A DNA stretch of 64,000 bases from JABISG01 sp963581435. Lineage in GTDB: Bacteria > Planctomycetota > Planctomycetia > Planctomycetales > Planctomycetaceae. Numbering within the stretch: position 1 is the stretch's first letter; each line of letters begins with the position of its first letter. Location: positions 10,030 through 74,029 of the forward strand of contig CAUZOL010000002.1 of NCBI GenBank assembly GCA_963581435.1. Direction: 5' to 3'. The notes beneath the pieces were generated by a model. It saw only the letters and a list, made by a program, of their open reading frames with translations. It was not told the origin of the DNA and made no database searches. Positions 15,638-23,002 of the stretch are shown piece by piece. Position numbers and translations under genes: made by a program.

Positions 15638-18600
15638 TTTGCGTCAACTCCCTGCTTCAACCCACTCAAAAACGCTGTCAGGTCGGCCACCTGTTGTTTC
15701 GTCATGTCCCGCAGCAACAGGTCGGGCATCAGCGATTTTTGTTGAGGCACCAACACTTCCACATCGGTTGGCTTGAGTTTGATCAACTTATCTTCAGCCG
15801 TTTTCAGCACGACTTCGGATTCTGTCTTCTTGATCAACAAGCCCGTGTGGACTTTGCCGGCTGTTGTTTCCGCGACGTAGAGCAGGTACTTCTTCTCGAT
15901 TTTCTTCGACGGATTGAGAATCGTTTCCAGTAGCTCGGCCGGTTTGTATTTCTTTCCGATCTGGCTGAGGTCGGGTCCAACCTCTTTGCCCTTGCCCTGA
16001 ATCTTGTGGCAGTTTTTGCACTGCACACCGGCCGTATCGAAGAAGACGCGACGCCCTTCCTCGGCGTTCCCTTTCAATGCGAGAATTTCTTCGGGCTGAA
16101 CGACGTTGCCGAGCCGTTGGGTCCGATCATCTTCCGGCAGGAATCGTTCGAACAGATCGCGAATCTGCCCGTCGGCCTGTTTGCCCGCACGGGCAAGCAC
16201 AAGTTCGCGATGCTCGCCTAGAATCTTTCCTTCGCTGACTCGCCACGCCATTTGGCTCGCCAACGAGGTTGAAGCCAAGAGGCGGTCGATCAACTCACCG
16301 CGTTCGCTGTCATTCAGATTGTCGGCACTAAGTTTTTTCAGGTTGGTTGCGATGAGACCTTCGTCGCTTTCGACTGTCTCGGGTTGATCAGACGCCGGAA
16401 TGCCGGCAATCCAATCGTGTATCAGTTTCAATCCCGCCTGATCGGTCACATTCGAACCGAGTCGTGGCATACGCCCGGGGCCGAGTTTCGCCATGCGATA
16501 AAAGGCAACCGAGCGGTAGGGGTCGCCGGCGGCGAGCAGTTTGGCCTGCGTCATTTGAAACGTGCCGTGTGCCGGCCGCACATCAAGGGCGCCGGTCTCT
16601 TTCAAGTCGAGAGTGGCCAGCAGTTGGAACTTGGCATTGCCTCCGCCCCACTTGCGATGGCAATGCGAGCAGTTGGCGTGCAGATAGGAACGTGCCCGTA
16701 GATCGAGTTGTTGGTTCTCATCGTGATAATCGACCAGTCGCGGCAGTTCTTCGGCCGGCTTCGATAACGGTTCGGTGAACAAGCCCAGGTCATCGAAGTG
16801 TTCCAGTTGGTTGGCGGTTTCGCCGTCGTGTTTGAAGTCGCGGTTCAGTTGGTGCGTTGTCACGCCCAGCACATACTTGGCGGCCATGTTGTGACAAACG
16901 GTGCATTCGGTGCGGCTGGGGAAATGCCAGGTTTGTTTTCGTGTTCCTTCATCTGCCTCAGCATCCTGAATCTCAAAAGTGTGGTCGCGGCCACGTGAAT
17001 CTTCCAGCAGGACGGCATCGGTTTGTTCGTCGTTCCAGATGTAGGTGTATCCCTGCCAATATTGGTCGCCCACTTGTTCGCTGCCGGCGGTGCGCTCGTG
17101 ATGCAGGATGCGCGTTTCGATTCGTCGGCTGCTTGTCGGATCGCCTGCTGTCATTTCAAGCGAAAGCGTTTCGACGAGAACGGTGCCGTCTGGAAACTTC
17201 CAGCCGGGTGGCGCACCGGGTGCAGGTTGCGGATACGTCAAGGTCTCGAATTCAATTTGTGAATCGCCGGGCAATGCGACGAACCGTTCCTTGTCGGCAC
17301 CGTCGGCCCATTCCGGGGCAATCACTTCGTACGGAATCAGTCCGTCGGCCGGTTTGTGGTCCTCGACCGATGCAAACAATCCGGTCTGGCTTAGCTTGCG
17401 TGGGAAGTCGGTCGATGCCTGGGCCGTGTTCGGTGACAGCCGGTTAATGCGGCCGCTGATATGATCGACCAGGTACAACTCGCCCTCATGATCTTCGCCA
17501 AAGCCGACCAGCCGCAAACTGGAATCGACCAGTTCCCGATGTTCGGTCACTTTCTTCGTGTCGGCATCGTAACGCAGCATCCAGATGCGGCCGGTGTCGT
17601 AGTCGCCGTAGATGTACGCACCCTGCAATTGCTCCAGACGTTTACCGTGATACACAAATCCGCCGGTAATCGAACGAAAATTAGCGTGATCGTGTTCGAC
17701 GATGGGTGGCAGAATGGCTGACGGCCCGCGCGACCGTTCGGGGCGGAAGGGATGGCTTGATTCAGTCACACTCCAACCGTAATTGCCGCCGCGTTCGATG
17801 CGGAAGACCATCTCCCACAAATCCTGCCCGACGTTGCCGGTCCACAAATCGCCGGTCTGAGTATCGAACGTGAACTTCCACGGCTGGCGAAGACCGTACG
17901 CCCAGATTTCCGGCCGCGCCTTTTCAATCTCCACGAAAGGATTGTCGCTCGGAATTCCATAGGTCTTGTTTTCGTCGTTGGGGTTATCGACATCGATTCG
18001 CAAAATGGCTCCAGACAGACTTGTAATGTCCTGCCCGTTCAGCCCTTCATCGTTGATGCCGCTGGAATCACCCGTGCCGATGTAAAGAAAACCGTCCGGC
18101 CCGAACTTCAGGCAGCCACCGTTATGCCCACCCGACGGCCAGCGCAGCACGAGTTGTTCGCTCTCGGGGTCGGCCTTGAACGCATCCTTGTCCGTCATTG
18201 TGAATCGCGAGACATGCGTGCCGAACGGAGATTCCTGTTTTGGGTTGTCGATGTACGTGACGTAGAAGTAACCGTTCTCGCCGAATTTGGGATGGAAGGC
18301 GACGCCGTAGATCACCTTGTCTTTACCCAAGTCAAGCAGCACGTCGGCGTGTTTGACATTGGGATCGTTTGGAAACGACAGCACTTTGCCGTAACGCTCG
18401 GCAACAAAAAGTCGATCGGTTCCCGGCGCGCTGGTCATCGCCAACGGCTCGTTGAAGGTGAGATTCGCAAAAGCCAGTTCGACGCGAAACGGAGCCGGCG
18501 GATCGGGTGACCCTTTGACCTTCGATGTCGTCCATAGTTCACGCGGTTGGGACTCTGCGTGTTTGACAGCGTCCGCTTGATTTCCGGAAAGCAAGATCGT

Positions 18601-18657
18601 CGCAGCAATTAAGATTCCGCAGGCTGCAACCAAAACCAGCGTGGATGACGCGCGCAT
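15634..18657 (-). CDS. Secreted glucose/sorbosone-type dehydrogenase fused to cytochrome c domains
   Basis: 1007 residues from ATG 18657, chosen because GAGGGG lies 7-8 bases upstream and a signal peptide follows at once (LVLVAACGILIAATILL). The open frame continues to 18711 without support. Residues about 45-400 form a glucose/sorbosone dehydrogenase beta-propeller (DRLFVAERYGKVLSF, VAFHPKFGENGYFYVTY, LKFGPDGFLYIGTGD). Three CXXCH heme motifs follow: CTVCH (585), CSHCH (663) and CKNCH (880). The last lies in the planctomycete-type heme-binding domain, with GPDLSQIGKKY and a conserved tail. It probably oxidises a sugar and passes electrons to a periplasmic cytochrome chain. It overlaps the sulfatase gene by 4 bp, suggesting use of sulfated sugars. 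Confidence 0.88.
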   Translation of the reverse strand: MRASSTLVLVAACGILIAATILLSGNQADAVKHAESQPRELWTTSKVKGSPDPPAPFRVELAFANLTFNEPLAMTSAPGTDRLFVAERYGKVLSFPNDPNVKHADVLLDLGKDKVIYGVAFHPKFGENGYFYVTYIDNPKQESPFGTHVSRFTMTDKDAFKADPESEQLVLRWPSGGHNGGCLKFGPDGFLYIGTGDSSGINDEGLNGQDITSLSGAILRIDVDNPNDENKTYGIPSDNPFVEIEKARPEIWAYGLRQPWKFTFDTQTGDLWTGNVGQDLWEMVFRIERGGNYGWSVTESSHPFRPERSRGPSAILPPIVEHDHANFRSITGGFVYHGKRLEQLQGAYIYGDYDTGRIWMLRYDADTKKVTEHRELVDSSLRLVGFGEDHEGELYLVDHISGRINRLSPNTAQASTDFPRKLSQTGLFASVEDHKPADGLIPYEVIAPEWADGADKERFVALPGDSQIEFETLTYPQPAPGAPPGWKFPDGTVLVETLSLEMTAGDPTSSRRIETRILHHERTAGSEQVGDQYWQGYTYIWNDEQTDAVLLEDSRGRDHTFEIQDAEADEGTRKQTWHFPSRTECTVCHNMAAKYVLGVTTHQLNRDFKHDGETANQLEHFDDLGLFTEPLSKPAEELPRLVDYHDENQQLDLRARSYLHANCSHCHRKWGGGNAKFQLLATLDLKETGALDVRPAHGTFQMTQAKLLAAGDPYRSVAFYRMAKLGPGRMPRLGSNVTDQAGLKLIHDWIAGIPASDQPETVESDEGLIATNLKKLSADNLNDSERGELIDRLLASTSLASQMAWRVSEGKILGEHRELVLARAGKQADGQIRDLFERFLPEDDRTQRLGNVVQPEEILALKGNAEEGRRVFFDTAGVQCKNCHKIQGKGKEVGPDLSQIGKKYKPAELLETILNPSKKIEKKYLLYVAETTAGKVHTGLLIKKTESEVVLKTAEDKLIKLKPTDVEVLVPQQKSLMPDLLLRDMTKQQVADLTAFLSGLKQGVDAK

Positions 18658-18822
18658 CACTTTTCCCCTCGGGAGATGTTTGTCTTGTCTGAATGTGGTG
18701 AACTGAGACAACTTTCGAGATCCGCCGACGGGCGATCCTCCGTTTTACGGTATCGCCGGACCGAGTGGGATGCTACTCAAAAGCCGTCCATTAATCCCAG
18801 ACCGGCCGTAGCCGCAGGTTTG

Positions 18823-18918
18823 TAGTGACCGGATTGATCCGGTCCCGATCGCGCGGTTGGCATGAATCGGGCAACACAATATCTGCTGCGCGCTCGATCC
18901 GCATGAATGCGGTCACTA
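18823..18918. repeat. Inverted repeat of two hairpins with compensatory differences
   Basis: Arms at 18823-18845 and 18896-18918 share TAGTGACCG and related bases on opposite strands. Each arm folds on its own: CCGGAT/ATCCGG at 18829-18842, CCGCAT/ATGCGG at 18899-18912. The three bases that differ inside the hairpins differ in a paired, compensatory way. It lies between the dehydrogenase start and the small HTH gene. Confidence 0.75.
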
Positions 18919-18934
18919 TGAACTCGAATGCGAT

Positions 18935-19195
18935 TCAGAAGTCTTCGTGCAAACCGAACCGGCGATAGCGGATGTTGCGGGGGTCCAGGGTGTGTCCCCA
19001 ACTCACCTCGTCGGTGGAGACGCCGAATGCCTCGGCGATCTTGGCGCGTTCAGCGGGGCTGGGCGTCCAGCGTCCCAAGGCGATCGCCTCAACGCGCGCA
19101 TCTTCCAGGTTCGTCAGCTCGGCAATATCTTCCACGGTCTTGCCGGTCTCTTCAAACAGCACATCGACGGTTTTCACGGTTGTCTCAACACTCAT
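18935..19195 (-). CDS. Small helix-turn-helix-like protein
   Basis: 86 residues from ATG 19195. The open frame extends to 19501 but the extra part translates a repeat element, so the short form is preferred. The sequence ETGKTVEDIAELTNLEDARVEAIALGRWTPSPAERAKIAEAFGVSTDEVSWG follows the spacing of a Cro/CI-type HTH (helices around residues 15-60), followed by a short tail LDPRNIRYRRFGLHEDF. I recall similar short proteins in Planctomycetota without known function. It could bind DNA, but the tail is unusual and it stands alone between two repeat elements. Confidence 0.72.
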   Translation of the reverse strand: MSVETTVKTVDVLFEETGKTVEDIAELTNLEDARVEAIALGRWTPSPAERAKIAEAFGVSTDEVSWGHTLDPRNIRYRRFGLHEDF

Positions 19196-19213
19196 AAACG
19201 ATACAAAGGATTG

Positions 19214-19338
19214 GAAACTCCCTCTCCCTCTGGGAGAGGGATGGGGTGAGGGCTGTTTTTCCGTGCGTCGGCCGCCCTCACCCTGCTTCAATCGCCTTCG
19301 GCTCTGAAGCTGTCCCTCTCCCAGACGGAGAGGGGTTT
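19214..19338. repeat. Dispersed inverted repeat (CCCTCTCCC...GGGTGAGGG type)
   Basis: A left arm at about 19214-19252 and a right arm at about 19273-19338 are complementary over two blocks (CCCTCTCC.TCTGGGAGAGGGA and GGTGAGGGC). The right arm has an extra small hairpin (GCTTCA...TGAAGC) inserted. It fills much of the 339-bp gap between 19196 and 19534. The rest of the gap shows no gene. Confidence 0.82.
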
Positions 19339-19534
19339 TAAAATTGCCGAGCGCACGCAATTCAGACACACAGGATAACGAACATTGTCGCCATCGGCAC
19401 GCCAGTCTGGCAACGTGGTATTGCGCACATCGGTGTGAGGTGAAGCTCAAGTCCATTTGGGCGACCCGCTTGCGGGGCGTGTGCGCAGCCACGGCGGGCA
19501 CGCAAGACAGCTAAATGCGACGGTAGACACGCGG

Positions 19535-21862
19535 TTAATTCGCTAATCGTCTCTCGACACGGGTCGAAGATGTCGAGAGCCGGCTCGCATCGATGCCCGG
19601 AGGTTCGGGAGATCGCCGGGGCATGTCGAACGAATCGATGACGGCATCGCCGGGTGCCATGCTGACCGGCCCGACGAAAGTGAACGGGCCAGTTGTGATT
19701 CCCTCGAGTTCCACAATATTGCGATCACGCAACGGGACATTCTTTCCTGCCGACGTTGTTTGCGACGCGATGGCCAAACCGGGCCGTGCCAGTGATTCTG
19801 TACCCGTCACTTCGATTCGAGTCGTCGCTGAATCAATCGGTGTGTCGCCCACAAACTGCAGCAGGGCGGTGCTGCCTTCGGCCAGATCGAACACGCAATC
19901 GTCTGCCTGCATCGCAATGAAACCGCTTACGCCTTTGTTGGCGGGTGATCTCCATTCCAGCAGACACTCGGGCTGGCGGAGCGTCAATTGTTTCAATCGC
20001 AACGAAAGCAGTGTTCCCGCCGGCACATTGTCGGACAGCACGAACATCGCGCCGCCACCGATTTTCACACTGTTAATGCACTCGACAGCGGTTGGCACGT
20101 CGGAAAGTATCAGTGCCGCCGTCCGGCCGAGAAAAACGGAATCTCGCACGACGATCTGATATTCTTCGCCCTGTCGCGACTCAAACTGCTTCCATGCAAT
20201 CGCAACCGGACCGGATCGAGTCGGTTCGTCACCGTCGGTGGGCGACGTCAAATCGTGCGTCTCGAAACTGCACCCGGTAATTGTTAGCTGCCGAGAGCGG
20301 ACAAGCAGCAACGCCGACGGTGCAGCGTCGCCATTTTGCTCCGTCGGCTTCCGAACGAAATGCACGTTTTCCAACGTCAGTTTCCCGGCCTCGATGCGGC
20401 AGGGAGTCTGGCCCACGGCAATCGACGGCTTCAAGCCGGCTTTCCCGCGAATGACAATTGCTGCATCGGATTTGATCGCGCGCCATGCATAGGGTTTGTT
20501 GGAATCGAGCAGCACGAGGCCGTCCGCATCGGGCTGCGGCAGTTGTTGGAATGTCGATGACCGATCATTGCCATCTGCAATTCGCTCCGACGGGGAACCG
20601 TCGGTTTGCTTGTTCCCGTCGAACCAGTTGGCGGCTGTCTTCTGCACGAAACCGGCGATTCGCCCGGGTATGCTTAACGGATCGCTGCGGACACCGCGAT
20701 CCAGCAGGGACAGCGACACGCCGGCAACGATGAGCAACGCCAATAGTACCGGCCAGCGTCGCGCACCGCCGGACGATTCGGCGACAGGGTTTCTTGGTGC
20801 GGCTGTCTCAAACGCTGCGCGAAACCGACTCAGCCGTCGTCTTCCCGCGCGATTTGGTGGGCCAAGTCGTTGGCAAACTTCACTGATCGAAGCGGGCCGA
20901 TCGAGAGGATTTTGCGCGGTGATCGATGCGATGAATTCCGCCAGCGCCGCGGGAGTGTCCGGCGCCCATTCTCTCACATCGCAAATCGTCTTTGTCTGGT
21001 GGGATGCCAGTTTCGCCAATGGATCGCCGGTCGGAAACGGGGGACGGCCGGAAAGCAGTTGCCACAACAGGCAACCCAAGGCATACAAGTCGGACTGCGG
21101 AGTCGGATGGCTGCCGGTTCCGATCAATTCAGGCGCAATTCCGTCGTACCTTTCCGGGGGACGATGGGCGTGAATGGTCAATTTGGGCCTGACCGCCGTG
21201 GCAACTCCCGTATCGATGAGCACCGCCGTGCCGGCTGAAGTCAGTCGGACATTCCGCAAATTGATATCGCCATGTACGCGTCCTTGTGTTTCCAGCATCG
21301 CCAGCGCATCGATGATTTGCCGTGCAATGGCCGTCACGTTGGATGCCGCAAATCGGCCACGGCGAACGAGTAGTTCTCCCAAATGAAGCCCCGGCACATA
21401 CCGGCTGATGGCGACGAGTCGGCCATCGTGTTCGAGGCAACTCTGAGGAGCGACGAATGATGGGTGCGAAATGCCACGCAAATCTGTGGTCAATTCCTGC
21501 AGGGCGGCCAGCTTCGACAATCGCTCTTCAATCGGTACATCGATCAGCTTCAAAATGCACTTTTCGCGGTTCGAGCCTCGGCGGGCTAGAAACGTTTCGG
21601 CCTGATCGCTGTGTCCCAAACGTTCAAGCAGAACGCAAGGACCGACTCGCAAACGATTGCGACGCCCCGACTCCAATTCCCGCGCCTGAAAGTGCGTCAG
21701 CTTGCGGATATGCACAAGAGCATCGATCCACACCGAATCGAAGGCGGGCAGATCGTGCGCCAGGCGTCGCACCAAGGGCCGACAACGCCTCAAATCGCTC
21801 GGCTTGCACAGGCCGAATTCGCTGAGCATCTTGATGAGTTGCTGTGATGGCGGCTCAATCAC
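19535..21862 (-). CDS. Divergent receptor-type Ser/Thr kinase-like protein with right-handed-helix-like outer domain
   Basis: 775 residues. The N-terminal 70 residues are a helical region. A protein-kinase fold spans about 72-330: Lys105 in KCILKLID is the ATP lysine, HGDINLRN at 197-204 replaces HRDLKPEN, DTG at 217-219 replaces DFG, and APELIG, SDLYALGCLLW and RPASISEV follow. The glycine loop (LERLGHSDQAETF) is degenerate. One membrane segment (WPVLLALLIVAGVSLSLLD) lies near 370-388. The outer part has repeated short strands like a parallel beta-helix (LTLENVHFV, LTITGCSFET, IVVRDSVFLG). Asp199, Asn204 and Asp217 are kept, so some activity is possible, but the catalytic Lys of HRDLK and most of the glycine loop are lost. 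It is transcribed away from the sigma/kinase pair. Confidence 0.82.
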   Translation of the reverse strand: MIEPPSQQLIKMLSEFGLCKPSDLRRCRPLVRRLAHDLPAFDSVWIDALVHIRKLTHFQARELESGRRNRLRVGPCVLLERLGHSDQAETFLARRGSNREKCILKLIDVPIEERLSKLAALQELTTDLRGISHPSFVAPQSCLEHDGRLVAISRYVPGLHLGELLVRRGRFAASNVTAIARQIIDALAMLETQGRVHGDINLRNVRLTSAGTAVLIDTGVATAVRPKLTIHAHRPPERYDGIAPELIGTGSHPTPQSDLYALGCLLWQLLSGRPPFPTGDPLAKLASHQTKTICDVREWAPDTPAALAEFIASITAQNPLDRPASISEVCQRLGPPNRAGRRRLSRFRAAFETAAPRNPVAESSGGARRWPVLLALLIVAGVSLSLLDRGVRSDPLSIPGRIAGFVQKTAANWFDGNKQTDGSPSERIADGNDRSSTFQQLPQPDADGLVLLDSNKPYAWRAIKSDAAIVIRGKAGLKPSIAVGQTPCRIEAGKLTLENVHFVRKPTEQNGDAAPSALLLVRSRQLTITGCSFETHDLTSPTDGDEPTRSGPVAIAWKQFESRQGEEYQIVVRDSVFLGRTAALILSDVPTAVECINSVKIGGGAMFVLSDNVPAGTLLSLRLKQLTLRQPECLLEWRSPANKGVSGFIAMQADDCVFDLAEGSTALLQFVGDTPIDSATTRIEVTGTESLARPGLAIASQTTSAGKNVPLRDRNIVELEGITTGPFTFVGPVSMAPGDAVIDSFDMPRRSPEPPGIDASRLSTSSTRVERRLAN

Positions 21863-22369
21863 CGGCGCGATGTCCCCTTCTATAACTTAAGTGGCGGGGC
21901 GGAGTTATCCCACATCGCTGGCAACACGACAATATGAACTGCCCAAGACCGGCCCGAATCAGCCTCACAGCAAATTAGGAAAGCGACAACAAGCTGTTGG
22001 ATTTGACACCACAAGATCGTCAATTCAGTACAATGAAATGATGGACCGCAGGTCGCGGGAGTATCTCAACGCCCTAAAGCGGTTCGTTCTTGAAGCTGAA
22101 CCGGCTGATTTCGGTCAACATCGCTGGCTTGTGTGATGTATCTCTCATTACAATAAATGGTTGCAGCTTTTTTATTATCTCGAATTTGTCGAGACAACAC
22201 GGTCCGTTTTGCAGTGGCTGGTGTTGAATACTTAGCTGCGGGGGTGGTCCGCGCAGAGAGTGGATGGCAGGGATGCGACACGCCTGCCACTAAATTAAAT
22301 GGCGAGAATTGGAAGATGTCGGCGGTCACGCTTTGGTTCCCACCACAGGTAATAGGCAGGTAAGAGTTT
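21863..22369. promoter_or_regulatory. Divergent intergenic region, likely containing promoters for both sides
   Basis: 507 bp separate the start of the minus-strand kinase-like gene and the plus-strand sigma factor. No ORF in it looks like a protein, and I see no strong palindrome. Promoters for both directions must be here or nearby, but I cannot define them. Confidence 0.4.
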
Positions 22370-23002
22370 ATGGCCGATTTCAAAGCCGATTCCGTCACCA
22401 CGATGGAACTGCTCAATGGGGTGTCGGCAAGTGACTCTCGCTCGTTCGAGCAGTTGTTTTTGCGACACCGGGCCTTTATTCGGCGAGTTGTCGATTTGAG
22501 GCTCGACAGGAAACTGCGAGCACGGGTTGACCCATCAGACATTGTACAGGAGACACAACTGGAAGCGTTTCGACGGCTTCCCGATTATCTCCGCCGCAAG
22601 CCGATGCCTTTTCGTCTGTGGCTGAGAAAAACGGCATGCGAACGTTTAACAATGATTCGAAGGCGTCACGTACACGCCGTCCGCCGTTCGGTTGATTTGG
22701 AAATGCCGTTGCCGAATAAATCATCGGTGCAGCAAGGAGAGACATTGAAAGCCGGGGGGTCGACTCCCAGTCAGCAGGCGGGTCGCCGTGAATTGGCTTC
22801 GCGCGTCCAAAACGCGATTGAAGAACTTCCACCGCCCGACCGTGAAATATTGTTGTTGCGTCATTACGAAGGTTTAACACACGACGAAGCGGCACGCGTA
22901 TTGAAAATAGAGTCGGCGACGGCCCGCAAACGTTATGGCCGCGCATTGTTGCGATTGCATCGCCGATTGTCCGAGCTTGGATTGACTGAGTCACAGATAT
23001 GA
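22370..23002 (+). CDS. ECF-type RNA polymerase sigma factor
   Basis: 210 residues from ATG 22370. Region 2 is visible at about 25-95 (FEQLFLRHRAFIRRVVDLRLDR ... VDPSDIVQETQLEAFRRLPDY ... WLRKTACERL). Region 4 is at about 140-205 (ELPPPDREILLLRHYEGLTHDEAARVLKIESATARKRYGRALLRL), the -35-binding HTH. The VDPSDIVQE motif is typical of planctomycete ECF factors. No anti-sigma factor gene is adjacent. Instead the stop overlaps the start of a receptor kinase (ATGA at 22999-23002), so the two are translationally coupled. ECF factors controlled by a neighbouring Ser/Thr kinase are known from other bacteria (the EcfP/PknT pair of Vibrio), which makes phosphorylation control a fair hypothesis. Confidence 0.92.
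   Translation: MADFKADSVTTMELLNGVSASDSRSFEQLFLRHRAFIRRVVDLRLDRKLRARVDPSDIVQETQLEAFRRLPDYLRRKPMPFRLWLRKTACERLTMIRRRHVHAVRRSVDLEMPLPNKSSVQQGETLKAGGSTPSQQAGRRELASRVQNAIEELPPPDREILLLRHYEGLTHDEAARVLKIESATARKRYGRALLRLHRRLSELGLTESQI

Noticed and set aside
22003..22034. TTGACA and TACAAT words in the divergent region as a sigma-70 promoter
   Set aside because: The spacer is 20 bases, too long for a normal promoter, so the match is probably chance.
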